From assembly GCA_030544215.1 (NCBI GenBank), contig JARZZO010000011.1, positions 41,001-105,000 on the forward strand: DNA of 64,000 bases, in the 5' to 3' direction. A model generated the notes under the pieces. It worked only from the letters and a program-made list of their open reading frames with translations, was not told where the DNA came from and made no database searches. Of the stretch, positions 52,327 through 62,600 are shown piece by piece. Source of the stretch: Zantedeschia hybrid cultivar. Lineage: Eukaryota; Streptophyta; Magnoliopsida; Alismatales; Araceae. The position numbers were made by a program, and so were the translations under genes. The stretch's first letter is position 1, and each line of letters starts with the position of its first letter.

Positions 52327-55296
52327 CTATCCAATCCCTAAGCGATTATGCACAAGACTCAGAGGGTGAGTCAGACATGTTGCAAAGGTGGGTCCTTGAG
52401 ACACAGACCCAATGATGGCAGAATTGCCCCAGGAGTGTGCTACGACCGGTGATAAAAGCCTAGGAAGGGCAGGTGTGTGAAATAGTAAGGGAATGAGAGC
52501 GGTGGGTACCTGTTCATCCCTCACTAAGGAGGCTCCTTCTCGTCGAGTGGTTGGTTCATAGAACAACAGCTGTGTTGCGAAATCTTCTGCATCTTCCCTC
52601 TGAATTTCATTGATTGCTTCCTTCAACTCATCCTCAAGATAGTGTATCTTGAGTACCTCTTGTTTTTCTAAGATACTCCATTTTCTTGATCCTTCAGTTG
52701 ATTTGGTTAGTATGTAACCCAACTTGAATCTTCCAATGGTCAGATTTTCAAAGATAGGTTCTTGAATTCCCTGCTCTTCTTTGTCTAACCCAGGTCCCGA
52801 ACTATACCCCATTTTGTTCATAAGCTGCCAACCTATGCTAGGCTGGGGCTTGGCCTGAGAGTCAACCAATGAAAGGATGGGCTCTGCCCCTTTTCCAGGA
52901 GTGATCATGGATGGAATTTGTTCAGTCGAGACTAAATCCAAAGGCTCAAGATAGGGGGTACCCTTCATTTTGACAATCTTCCCCTTGTATGGGAATTTAT
53001 AGTACTGATGATTAGTGGAGGGTACTCCCAGAGTCTGGTCCATCCAAGGCCTTCCCAAAATGGCGTTATATATGGGCTTGGCATTAAGGATGTCGAATTC
53101 AAAGATCATGGCCACTGGCCCAATCTCCAGTTTCCCATTTGAGGCCATCATGGAAGTAGACTCAATCTTCTCTGGATCAATCCCTACTTTCTTGGGGGTC
53201 TTGAGTGGACAAACATTGATTGATGCCCCAGTATCCAACAGGATGAAGTCCAATGAGTGACCCTTGAGTGTTGGGGTCAAGCATGAGGGAAGGGATTGAC
53301 ATTCAGGGGGAGCTAGACTCTTATCTGTGAAGGACATGGTAGGTGTCTGGGTGAGTGAGAGAATGGCATTGGTGACCCCCCTGATAGGAAGATCTTCTTT
53401 GAATGTAATGCGCTGGAGGAACTTGAACAATGTCTCCCTTTGTGTAGGAGATCTCCTAATCAACTCTAGGACTGGCATCTTGGTGGGAGTTTTCCCTAGA
53501 TGCTGTAGGATGTCATACTTAGACAGATCTGAATCCTCTTGAGAGTCCACGGGTTGACTTGTTGGGGGAATGATGCCATTTCCCAGTGTAACACCAATCG
53601 GACTGGGGTCTGCTTCTTGATATGATTTTAGTGGTTGAACTGGTGGTGAATTTATTAGGCAGAATTGGGTTACTGGACTTGGCTTTGGTGTTGGACACAA
53701 GATGGATGGAGGAGGTTCTCTGATTGAAATTGAAGGAACTTGGACCAGAGTAACTGGGTTGATGGCTGTTGGTTGTTCCCTAGGTCGTATCAAGACCAAA
53801 TGTTTGTCTTGGATGATAGTGGAGACTCCTTGCAACGGCTCTCTAGGTTTGGTCGTCCTAGTAGGGCACTCACGCCATATCCCAACCTCTTCATACTCCC
53901 AGTGCTGTCCTCTGTGATCGACATTTGGTTCCAAATTTTTGACAAGGGTGCTCACCCTTTCTAGAGAGATAGATGGATCTTGGGCCACCTGATAAGAGGG
54001 CGGAGGGCCCTTGACTTCCAAGGTTTCAGCAGCCTCTTTCATGTGCCCCCAATTGATCTTGGCAGTAGAGAAAGGGGGAACTGCTGAATATGGTTTCTGA
54101 TTGGATTGGTTGTCTGATCTAGACATAGGACTGAGTGACCTAAAGAGCTGCCCCAAGGCACCCACCTGTTCATTGATTGTCATTCCCTCTATTGGTGGAA
54201 TCCTCTTACTTCTGTTCTGATTTTCAAAAAAAGATGGCAAAGTGGAATTCCAGATCTGAGATTGAACTACCCGAGCTCGATTATAAAGTTGTGAGAATGT
54301 GTGAAATTCGCTCAGCATGAGAATAGACCGAAGCTGCGGGGTAGCGTTATTGACCAACATGGTGATAGCTTGAGATTCGGGGATTTCCACTTCTGCCCTA
54401 GAGGCCATTGCCCTCCACCTGTTGGCAAAATACGTGAACTCCTCTTCAGGCTTCATCTTTTCCATCACGAGATCAAACAAGGTGGGAGGCATGGTTGTCA
54501 TATAACTAAACTGAGTGATGAATTTTTCGGAGACCATATCAAAATTGATTAGGTCTGTGGTGGGCAAGGAAGAAAACCATCTTAAGGCCTCACCTTCTAA
54601 GGATTTCTGGAACAGATGGACAAGGAGGACTCTGTCGTAGAGCCATTGATGGGAATCCATGAGGAAACTTGACAGGTGATCATGAGGGTCAGAGGTGCCA
54701 TCATATTTCCTGTATTTGGGGGCTTTAAATCCTGGCGGAAAGTAGGCCGGAGGGAGCTTACAATAGTCCGAGAGAGAGTGCGGTTGTTTCAGGGTAAGTT
54801 TCTCGGCCATGAACTTACGCACACAGGTTTCAACCTCACTTTTGTAAATGAATTCTTTCTGCTCGGGAGGAGGTGTAGTTGGAGAGACTGGAATCGGCAT
54901 GACAGGTGGAGCAACTGGAGTAGGAGTTGGCTGATTGATGCGAGTCTGAGCTCTGTTGAGATATCCTTGGAAGTGAGTTCCCCGAGGAGTGGCATCTTGA
55001 GTTTTGCCACCAGAGGCCAACCGGATGAGTTGATCAGGAGTGTACCGTGATAATACGGCAGTAAGTTCCGGATCCTCACTTGGGTTTTGGAGGGTTATGT
55101 TGGACATTATAAGGTCACTTTCTGAAGAAGAAGATTCATCCAAGCACCTTCTCCTAAATTCCTCTCCAGGTGTTTGGAACATGCCCACAAATGTTGGTTG
55201 TGGATCCTCTTCAATCTCGAACAGAGGGTTGTGTGTAACATTGTTGCCGAACTGGTCCATGTCATCATACACAGCATTGACATACATTCGGTTCAT
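52327..55296 (-). CDS. Gag-protease-G-patch polyprotein of the LTR element
   Basis: This intact 989-residue frame starts at the ATG at 55296 (MNRMYVNAVYDD). Residues about 185-345 match a retrotrans_gag capsid domain (YRKYDGTSDPHDHLSSF, EGEALRWFSSLP, FITQFSY, RWRAMASR). A Pro-rich linker follows. The aspartic protease region has LDTGAS at 687-692 and ILGRPWM at 747-753, the usual plant Ty3/gypsy signatures. A G-patch motif follows at about 826-848 (LMNKMGYSSGPGLDKEEQGI). No CCHC zinc knuckle is seen in Gag; the G-patch, an RNA-binding motif, may replace it. There is no RT after the protease. The expected product is virus-like particle protein and its maturation protease. Confidence 0.92.
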   Translation of the reverse strand: MNRMYVNAVYDDMDQFGNNVTHNPLFEIEEDPQPTFVGMFQTPGEEFRRRCLDESSSSESDLIMSNITLQNPSEDPELTAVLSRYTPDQLIRLASGGKTQDATPRGTHFQGYLNRAQTRINQPTPTPVAPPVMPIPVSPTTPPPEQKEFIYKSEVETCVRKFMAEKLTLKQPHSLSDYCKLPPAYFPPGFKAPKYRKYDGTSDPHDHLSSFLMDSHQWLYDRVLLVHLFQKSLEGEALRWFSSLPTTDLINFDMVSEKFITQFSYMTTMPPTLFDLVMEKMKPEEEFTYFANRWRAMASRAEVEIPESQAITMLVNNATPQLRSILMLSEFHTFSQLYNRARVVQSQIWNSTLPSFFENQNRSKRIPPIEGMTINEQVGALGQLFRSLSPMSRSDNQSNQKPYSAVPPFSTAKINWGHMKEAAETLEVKGPPPSYQVAQDPSISLERVSTLVKNLEPNVDHRGQHWEYEEVGIWRECPTRTTKPREPLQGVSTIIQDKHLVLIRPREQPTAINPVTLVQVPSISIREPPPSILCPTPKPSPVTQFCLINSPPVQPLKSYQEADPSPIGVTLGNGIIPPTSQPVDSQEDSDLSKYDILQHLGKTPTKMPVLELIRRSPTQRETLFKFLQRITFKEDLPIRGVTNAILSLTQTPTMSFTDKSLAPPECQSLPSCLTPTLKGHSLDFILLDTGASINVCPLKTPKKVGIDPEKIESTSMMASNGKLEIGPVAMIFEFDILNAKPIYNAILGRPWMDQTLGVPSTNHQYYKFPYKGKIVKMKGTPYLEPLDLVSTEQIPSMITPGKGAEPILSLVDSQAKPQPSIGWQLMNKMGYSSGPGLDKEEQGIQEPIFENLTIGRFKLGYILTKSTEGSRKWSILEKQEVLKIHYLEDELKEAINEIQREDAEDFATQLLFYEPTTRREGASLVRDEQVPTALIPLLFHTPALPRLLSPVVAHSWGNSAIIGSVSQGPTFATCLTHPLSLVHNRLGIG

Positions 55297-55823
55297 TATG
55301 AAGCACAGACCCTAAATGATTTTATGTTCCACTTGAAATGTTTGCCAATGTTTTATGAAAGTTGGTTTCTAACAAATCAAGTTTAACCCTTAACGACCCT
55401 TCACTTTTCCAGAGCTTGTTCCACCAAAGTCCAATTAAGTGTCTTTAGATTTTGAAACAATTCACTAATTTCTTACATAAACCCAAGGTTCCTACAGGGT
55501 GGTTTTAGGTACAACCTGCTCGGCGGCCAAGTGGGAATCCCTGGCTCGCGGAGACTGACGGAGGTTCCCAACAGAATAAGACTAGTCGCACCCGAGTGGG
55601 AATCCTCAGATGGAGAGTCAAACTCTGTGGGAGAGGTAACTAGAAGTGTGATGCCGGCTCTTCCTTAAGAACCCCTGCGGATAGCACCCTTGAACCAACC
55701 CACAATCTAGCAGACAGAAAAGGAAAGAAAGACAAGAGAACGGTAAACAAAAAAGCAAACTAGAATCCGCAACAAATAAAAAAAGGACACTTAAAAATCA
55801 GAAAGCCAGAAAAGTCGGAGCCT

Positions 55824-56132
55824 GGACGGCAGGCTACCTGGCCGTCCTAGAGCCTGGACGGCCAGGCAGTCGGCCGTCCAGCCTGGGCTGGACGGCTAGG
55901 CACTTGGCCGTCCGGTCCACTGGACGGCCAGGCAGTTGGCCGTCCTGCCTGGACGGCCAGACGCTTGGCCGTCCTGGGCTCTGGACGGCCAGGTGCTTGG
56001 CCGTCCGGGCTGGGCTGGACGGCCAGGCACTTGGCCGTCCGGTCCACTGGACGGCCAGGTACTTGGCCGTCCGGTCTGGGCGGCCAAGCGCTTGGCCGTT
56101 CAGGACACTGGGCGGCCAAGTGCTTGGCCGTC
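55824..56132. repeat. Ten GGACGGCC...GGCCGTCC hairpin units in the leader
   Basis: About every 30 bp a unit of about 24 bp pairs GGACGGCCA with TGGCCGTCC across a 4-6 nt loop; starts are near 55824, 55856, 55890, 55922, 55951, 55983, 56017, 56049, 56080 and 56111. Loop bases vary (GGCAC, GGCAG, GGTGC) and the last two units read GGGCGGCC. The stems are kept better than the loops. Confidence 0.85.
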
Positions 56133-56185
56133 CACAGGAACTCTTGTATTTTAAGTTGTCTTACCTGCGCGGCGAGCAAGAGAGT

Positions 56186-56203
56186 GTCCCACCGTGATCG
56201 CCA
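56186..56203 (-). promoter_or_regulatory. Primer-binding site, tRNA-Arg-like
   Basis: The minus strand reads TGGCGATCACGGTGGGAC starting 6 nt inside the 5' LTR. Its complement ends GTGATCGCCA, with a T-stem-like CCCAC, as expected for a tRNA 3' end with G73. It resembles the tRNA-Arg type sites of many plant Ty3/gypsy elements; the exact tRNA is not confirmed. Confidence 0.6.
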
Positions 56204-56966
56204 GAGGGCTGTAGGCGCCCGGAACGTACCCCGCCGCGGCTGCGGGCTTCGGGCGAGGGTTCCTCTCCGTTCGTCTTAGCACTGTGGCGATTTAAAGGGG
56301 GTTAGAAATAAAGGATGTGATCGCCAGGAGCATTACCTTACGGTCCCTGTGCTCCGCAGGATGGTGGGGATGTGATCGCGTTTTGTGGGAGCGGGAGATG
56401 CTGGTTCCTCCTTCTCTTCCTCCGGCCGGCCAGAGGAGGAGAGCTCGGTAGTGCACGCGCAGAATCTGGTAAGAGCCCCTGAAAAGAAAAGACAGACAAA
56501 GAAAAGACAATAACCCAATTAGAACTGTGACATGTAGGATCCGTTCATGCAAACATAAAAAATAACTAAAATTAGAGGGAAACGCACCGGATGGGTGTTT
56601 GGGAGGGAAGGTGACCATATGTTATGGCCATCCACCTCCCGATTTTTGTTTGGAACCTCTGGGGGTAAAAGGTGCTAAGTCATCCTAGGATGTATGCATG
56701 CAGATAAGTGCTCGTGTGTGAAGAGTGAAATGATGTGTTGAAGGTAAAAGAGAGTGAAAGAGAGAGGATGTTACGGCATTGATGGAAATTGGAAATGCAA
56801 TGAAGTAAAAAAGGTGAAACAGTAAAAGAGGGTTAGGAAGACAAGCCCATTTGGAGTGACGTTAGCCTTCCTTCCAAGAAGCCACTTCTTAACCTCAGAA
56901 AATCCTTAACCCCAAATCCTCCTTTAACCCAAAGTCCTTAACCCCTGCTCGAGAGGATGTGAGGGG

Positions 56967-56974
56967 TTTAAATA
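56967..56974 (-). promoter_or_regulatory. TATA-like box in 5' LTR
   Basis: Minus strand TATTTAAA, at the equivalent position to 48915-48922. Confidence 0.35.
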
Positions 56975-57202
56975 GGCGAAGGAAAAAAGGGGAGAAAACA
57001 GGGGTCTAAATCCCCGTAAATCACCCTTCAACCAATAGGGAGTGGTCAAGGGTTGGAGGTAGTGGATGCGGCAGTCGCCGGAGTGGGGAGTGGTCGGAGT
57101 AGTGGGGACGTGGGCGGCGAGTAGAGGAGATCGTGGGGAAGACGGAGTCAAGGGGGTGGTTAAGGAGTGGACGGCCAGGTGACATGCCTTCCATTCTTGT
57201 GG

Positions 57203-57597
57203 TGGAAGGCGGCCCGGCTGGCCTTCGAAGGGGGTGGAAGGCGAGGGGTGGCCTTCGAAGGTGGTGGAAGGCAAGGGGTGGCCTTCGAAGGAGGTGGAAG
57301 GCAAGGGGTCGGCCTTCCACGGAAAGGTGGTAAAAAGTGAAAAAGTTGGCTAAAAGGGTGGAAGGCAAGGTAGCTGGCCTTCGAAGGGGGTAGAAGGCGG
57401 GGGGTGGCCTTCGAAGGGGTTGGAAGGCGGACTGGCTGGCCTTCCACGAAAAGGTGAAAAAGGGGGGCCAAAAGGGTGGAAGGCAAGGTGGGTGGCCTTC
57501 GAAGGTAGTGGAAGGCGAGGGGTGGCCTTCGAAGGAGTTGGAAGGCGAGGGGTGGCCTTCGAAGGGGGTGGAAGGCGGACTGGCTGGCCTTCCACGG
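57203..57597. repeat. Hairpin-unit array in the 5' LTR
   Basis: The same ~30-bp GGAAGGC...GCCTTC units as 49151-49545, with a few base changes between the two LTRs. Confidence 0.8.
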
Positions 57598-57738
57598 AAA
57601 AGGTGGCTAGAGTCGAGATTTGGTTAATGGGCCTAGCTGGTAGTGGGCTGAGATGGCTCAAATGAGGGGATTTATGATGATGGGCTGATGATGGAGGGGA
57701 TTTATGACCAAAAGGGTGGTCTAAAATCGGTGTCTACA

Positions 57739-57743
57739 ACAGG
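57739..57743. repeat. Target-site duplication ACAGG (right)
   Basis: Directly follows the TCTACA end of the LTR element and matches 48153-48157. Confidence 0.93.
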
Positions 57744-58966
57744 ACTTTTTGCAATCACTTCCTATAGATGTGCTCACTGTTATTATTGGTCTTGCTAGTT
57801 GTTTATCTCACATTCATGGCCCTGATAAACCTATTTGGCAGCCTGACACTCATGGTTATTTTACTACTAAATCTGCTTGGAATATTGTCAGACATACCAG
57901 GCCTGAGCTTTCTGTCTCTAAATGGATTTGGCATTCTCTGTTACCTAAGAAGATCTCTCTCTTTGTCTACAGAGCTCTTATTGATAGGTTATCTTTCGAT
58001 TCTGTCATTCAGAGATATGGGATTACTGTTGTGTCCAGATGCTTTTGCTGTAAAAATCATGCTGTTGAAACCATGGATCATACTTTTGCCCTAGGTGAAA
58101 TTGCTACTTATTGTTGGGATTTCTTCTTGAAGTCATTCAATATTCATGCCCAGGTGGGCTCTTTTGATTGTATTTTTTCTATATTCGCTTCCAAGGATTC
58201 CAGCACATCTCTATATGGCTTTTGCATGGGTATTATTCCCTCCATTGTTGCTTGGACTATTTGGAAAGCTAGATGCTCTGCCAGATTTGATAACCTTGTT
58301 TGCAGTAAGGAACATATTTTGAGACAGGCCATCATCCTCATCAGAGAGATTGCTTCACTTTTTCATCCTAAGAAGGCTTCATCATATACTGAGAGGAACT
58401 CTTTGCAGTCATTGGGTTTGATTGATAAATTTTCACCAGCTACCCCTTCTCTTGTTCGTTGGTTACCTCCTCCCAGATATCATGTTAAACTTAATACTGA
58501 TGGTTGTTGCAAAGATAATCCAGGTGTTTCTGCTGGTGCTGCTATTCTCAGAGACGAAGGGGGATCCTTTATTTCTGCTTGTTGTGGCTACTTTGGCAAC
58601 ACTTGCAGCATTATTTCTGAGATCAGGGCTATGATCATTGGGTTACAGATGTGTCTTCAGATGAGAATGCCTTCTATTATTGTGGAGTCTGATTGTCAGG
58701 TCCTCATTATGCTCTTGCTCTCTGATGGCCAGAAGATTCCTTGGATCCTTCATCCATGGTGGGATATGCTTTGCTACTTGAAGGACTCTATGCAAATTCA
58801 ATTCCAACATGTGGTCAGAGAATGTAACAAGGCAGCAGATGCTTTGGCCAACTTCTCGTGCTCCTCTCATATCTCCCAGAGATTCTTGTCAGCAACTGCT
58901 TTGCCACCCTTAGTTAGAGGAGAGTTAACTATGGACAAATCAGGTGTTCCTCATTTTCGCTTTTGA
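57744..58966 (+). pseudogene. LINE ORF2, copy G, 3' part (Cys/His segment and RNase H)
   Basis: This is the continuation of the interrupted ORF2, open to the TGA at 58964-58966. It holds the zf-RVT-like segment (KSAWNIVRH, LPKKISLFVYRAL, SRCFCCKNHAVETMDHTFALG) and RNase H (NTDG, SEIRAM, ESDC, RECNKAADALANFS). The glycine-rich loop after the first motif reads CCKDNPG where the other copies have CCKGNPG. The ATG at 57749-57751 belongs to no real start. The sequence is almost identical to copy D, 23880-25098. Confidence 0.9.
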
Positions 58967-59113
58967 TTGGTTATTGTACCTGGGGGTTTTTCTCTTGATT
59001 TCTTTATTATTGTATATCCCAGGGGTAAGGTGGCATGTCCCCCCAATGTATGATTATTTGATTCATTTAATGAAATTCCAAGGGCCTGCCCAGGGTCCTA
59101 GATAAGTTCTAGG

Positions 59114-59160
<47 letters not shown>
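58967..59160 (+). promoter_or_regulatory. 3' UTR, terminal stem-loop and long poly(A), copy G
   Basis: The poly(A) signal is altered to AATGAA (near 59069-59074). The terminal stem GCCCAG (59088-59093) / CTAGGC (59109-59114) has one mismatch. Poly(A) of 44 A at 59117-59160. Confidence 0.65.
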
Positions 59161-59162
<2 letters not shown>

Positions 59163-59546
59163 GTGAACCCTGAACCCTGAACCCTAAACCCTAAACCCCA
59201 AACCCCAAACCCCAAACCCCAAACCCTAAACCCCAAACCCTAAACCCTAAACCCTAAACCCTAAAACCCTAAACCCTAAACCCTAAACCCTAAACCCTAA
59301 AACCCTAAACCCTAAACCCTAAACCCTAAACCCTAAACCCTAACCCCTAAACCCTAACCCCTAAACCCTAAACCCTAAACCCTAAACCCTAAAACCCTAA
59401 ACCCTAAACCCTAAACCCTAAACCCTAAACCCTAAAACCCTAAACCCTAAAACCCTAACCCCTAAAACCCTAAACCCTAAACCCTAAACCCTAAAACCCT
59501 AAACCCTAAACCCTAAAACCCTAAACCCTAAACCAAAAACCCTAAA
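59161..59546 (+). repeat. Telomeric repeat tract 7, variant-rich
   Basis: The longest spacer, about 385 bp. It begins with variants not seen elsewhere in the window (CCGTGAA, CCCTGAA), then CCCCAAA units, then mostly CCCTAAA with CCCTAAAA and CCCCTAA. A 36-bp and a 43-bp spacing between 8-bp units occur locally. It ends CTAAACC before the 5' end of copy H. Confidence 0.96.
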
Positions 59547-59562
59547 CCATTCGGCCGCCGCC

Positions 59563-59655
59563 CTTCTCTCTCTAGGATCCTAGAGAGAGAAGCTCTGCGG
59601 CTCCCCTTGGCCGCTGCCGGCCATGGCCGGCCCTGAGGGGGGCGAGCGACCCCCC
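59563..59655 (+). promoter_or_regulatory. 5' structural cassette of copy H
   Basis: Hairpin 1 is a perfect 30-bp palindrome (59563-59592; arm CTTCTCTCTCTAGGA, continuing to its exact reverse complement). The ATG at 59623 is central in a GCCGGCCATGGCCGGC palindrome. G6 (59637-59642) pairs with C6 (59650-59655). Confidence 0.75.
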
Positions 59656-62600
59656 CCCTCGCTGCAGGCCCCTCTCCCACCTCCTGGTTCTCCCTTGCTT
59701 CCAGTTCTGGCTGCAGCGCCATCTCCACCGGCAGTGTCTCGGGCAGCTGCGCCAGCTCCTGTCGCGAACCTCCCCTGCGCTCTGCCTGCTACGATCTCTG
59801 CACCTGCTTCTTCTACTCAGCCGCCGGCGTGGGGCTCCACAGGCTCTAAGCCCTTCGCACAGGTCCTCAAGGAGAGCAAGCTCCTTCCTGCGGTGGACCT
59901 CCGTGTCCACGAACCTGCCTTCACCGACCTGGGTGAACCTGCCGTGTTCTTCACACCGGAGGAGATTGCCATTGCGCTCACTCCCTTCAGGCTCGCCCTC
60001 GTCGCGAAAACCCCTTTTGGCCGCCCGCCGTTTCCAGAAATCAAGCTCCTCTTGACGCAGCGTTTAGGGCTTCAACACGAGTTCATCAGCGCCCTGGACA
60101 ACCGCCATCTTCTGATTCGCTGCTCAGTGGAGGATGATTACCTAAAAATCCTGCTCAGGGCTCAGCTGTTCGTCAAAGGATACTTGTTCCGCTTCCTCCC
60201 CTGGACTCCGGAGTTCGAGTGCGGCACGGAACTGCCAATTGTCCCTTGCTGGATCTCCTTCCCCTCCCTCAAACCCCATTTATTTCACGAAGCCTGCGTT
60301 CGATCCATCGCAGGTAACGTTGGCAGGGTGCTCCAGGTTGCGCTCAGCACGTCCCAGATCACCAACACCTCGACGGCTCGCGCTTGTGTGGAACTCAACA
60401 TCCTCCAGCACCGACCGCCTCGCATTTGGATTGGGCTGGGAGCCTCAGGCTACTTCCAAGCGATCTCCTACCCGCCTATCCCCCCCTACTGCACCTCTTG
60501 CAAGCTTATCGGGCATGTTGCCTCCGACTGTCGTCGGACCTCCAAGAGGGACAAGCCCCAGACGGCGCAGCCTGCCATCATAGACCAGATCACCAAAGCT
60601 GGCCATCCCCTGTCTGCTGCTACCCCCCCTCGCCTGAGCACGCCTACGCAACAGGTAGACTCCCACCCAACTATTCAAGCTAACCTGGTTATTTCTGATG
60701 CTCCCCAGATACCTCATGGCACTGGTAAGAAGCCCCTCCGTTGGGTTACCAAAAACCCGCCCACACAGCGGGTTTCTACCTCCAACCCCCCCAATGGCAT
60801 TCGACCTCCTCCGGTCGGCAACGATCCTGCTGAGGAGGAAGCGGCTACTGTCCGGATGCTCGGCCCTGCCCAGCGCCAACCCGTTCAAACCTCCAACTCG
60901 TTCGCTGCCCTTCAGTCCCTCCCTGATCCCTCCTGTGACTGCGCGGGTGGACCTCCGATGAAGCTCCCTCTTCTTGCCGCTGCTGACCATGCTGTTTGTG
61001 CCGCGGATGTCTCCGTCGAAGCCGCCGCCGGCGAGATTGCTGACCCTGCCGTTGATGCTGCTTTCCCGTCCTCGGGCACGCTCCCCCGTGACTCTGCGGT
61101 GCCTTGCCAAACTCAGCTTTCCCAGCATAAGGAGGCGCCCCTTTCTGAACCTGAACTCCTTCCTTCCTCGGCTATACCTAGCCTCAACGCCCCTGCCAGA
61201 CTGGCCCCTCAGCTGCCAGCTATCGAGCCTTCGATGCAGACGGCACAGGAGGCCCAGCTCCCGTCGCCGCTGTATGCTACATCAACATCAGCCTCGGCTT
61301 TCGAAGGCGCTTCGCTTCCGCTGACGGCTCCTAATGCTTACACGGCAACGAAGACCTACAGCGCCATGCATGATGCCACGCCCTCGCCTATGGCCCCCGT
61401 AGCCCCGCCCCCAGCTCAGCGACCACAGCTTCCTATCCCACTCAATTGCCAGCCAGGTGTTCGACAGCTATCCCCACTGCTGGGGGAAGGGCCTCTTGCG
61501 CACGCCCACGCTCTGTTGGACACGCTCCTGGACACCTCAGGGCCGGATCACCTGACTCGCACTACCCCTGTCATACCTAGTAAGGGCTACAGCGCCATGC
61601 ACGAGGCCACCCTTCCACCTACGCCAGGTGCCGGCTATCTGCCCCCCTCGTCCGGTGCTGGGCCTCTCTCTCCGGCCCTCGTCTCTATTAGTGTATCGAG
61701 CTCGAGCCTAGAACCCTCGAAGTACATACAGAATCCCGCTGGGCCTCCCTCCAACGCCCCTACGCTATCTAGCTCACAGGCCTACAGAGCCGATGGGTCC
61801 TTTCCGCAGGATATGCCCACCAGGGCCATGCATGGAACCATGCCATCGCAACCGCTGCTGTCTGCCCCTCCTGTTGATGACCCCGCTGATGCTCCCCCCA
61901 ACTCAAGCTCGGACCACAGGCCCACTACGCGGATGGAGGGCCCTGTCGAACCCACCGGTGGTCACTCGGCTGGCATGCCCACTCCCTGGCAACCCCTCAA
62001 TAACCAGGAGCAGAATCTGACATCAGGATCGTATACCTGCACGCCGAGCCCTCATGTGCTGCCACCCCCGCCTTCTGAGATCCTTCGCGCCTCTCCTGTG
62101 GGGCCCACGCCCCAGCTGACTCAGCCTAGTCCTCAATCTGGCAAGTCGCCCAGCAACAACCAGTCCTTCTTCAAAGAGGTCTCTTGCACGAGCCACCTTG
62201 CGCCTTTGCGGGCCTCAACAGACGCGACGGCCCACCTACAGGACCAAGTCCACCCACATCAGAGTCAACCACCTGCTGCCATTGGGCTCCGTGAGATTGC
62301 AGCCCCAATGTGGACCAGCCCACTTGATAGTCATACTCCGACCCCTGGACCCAAACTGGTCACTCTAAACACTAATTACCAGGTATCATGCTCTCCTCAA
62401 CCTCTTTGTAAGTTAAATCTGGAAGACACATCCCCTTTTTCAGGTAGCCCTACAGCCAATGCTCAAAACAACGCCATCATTGAGGACAATTCACCAAATC
62501 ACAAAGCGAACCATGGTGAGACGAACATTATGGCTGCCCAGGTATCTTACAAGGCAGCTGATGTACTGCTGAGCATTGATAAACAGGCTGCCTCGGTTAT

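Larger units (their letters stand above)
55297..56209 (-). other. Leader between the 5' LTR and gag-pro
   Basis: About 0.9 kb transcribed ahead of gag. It holds the primer-binding site, an array of ten hairpin units (55824-56132) and about 500 bp with no recognised feature. Overlapping open frames on both strands in the array come from its palindromic repeats and are not called as genes. Confidence 0.7.
48158..57738 (-). mobile_element. Ty3/gypsy-type LTR retrotransposon, gag-pro only, inserted in LINE copy G
   Basis: This 9,581-bp element is bounded by LTRs of about 1.53 kb with TG...CA ends (TGTAG ... CTACA) and a 5-bp target duplication. Transcription is on the minus strand: the right LTR (56210-57738) is the 5' LTR, a primer-binding site lies just inside it, then a leader with a hairpin array, the Gag-protease-G-patch frame (55296-52327), 2.6 kb without coding capacity, a purine tract and the 3' LTR. 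No reverse transcriptase, RNase H or integrase is present, so it probably depends on another element. Counted by eye, the LTRs differ at about a dozen sites plus one indel, so insertion was fairly recent. Confidence 0.92.
56210..57738 (-). repeat. 5' LTR (right)
   Basis: 1,529 bp with ends matching the left LTR. The differences seen are mainly single transitions, for example at the 57241-57243 and 56965-56968 regions. It would carry the active promoter of the element. Confidence 0.92.
41309..59160 (+). mobile_element. LINE copy G (subfamily I), split by an LTR retrotransposon
   Basis: Without the 9.58-kb insertion and its target duplication the element is about 8.3 kb. The 5' UTR begins at AGCTCTGCG, the sequence that directly follows the 5' hairpin in B and H, so it lacks the hairpin. 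ORF1 41343-45248 has one stop. ORF2 runs 45241-48157 and resumes at 57744-58966. The poly(A) is 44 A (59117-59160), the longest in the array. Confidence 0.94.

Noticed and set aside
55847..56279. Overlapping open frames on both strands in the hairpin array, and similar ones at 48872-49807 and 56924-57665
   Set aside because: Palindromic tandem repeats lacking stop codons give open frames in many phases; the translations are simple repeats.
1..59546. Telomere repeats as part of the LINE itself (a templated 3' tail)
   Set aside because: Tract length varies from about 30 to 385 bp and composition varies between copies, which fits target DNA or telomerase addition better. A short templated piece cannot be excluded without transcripts.
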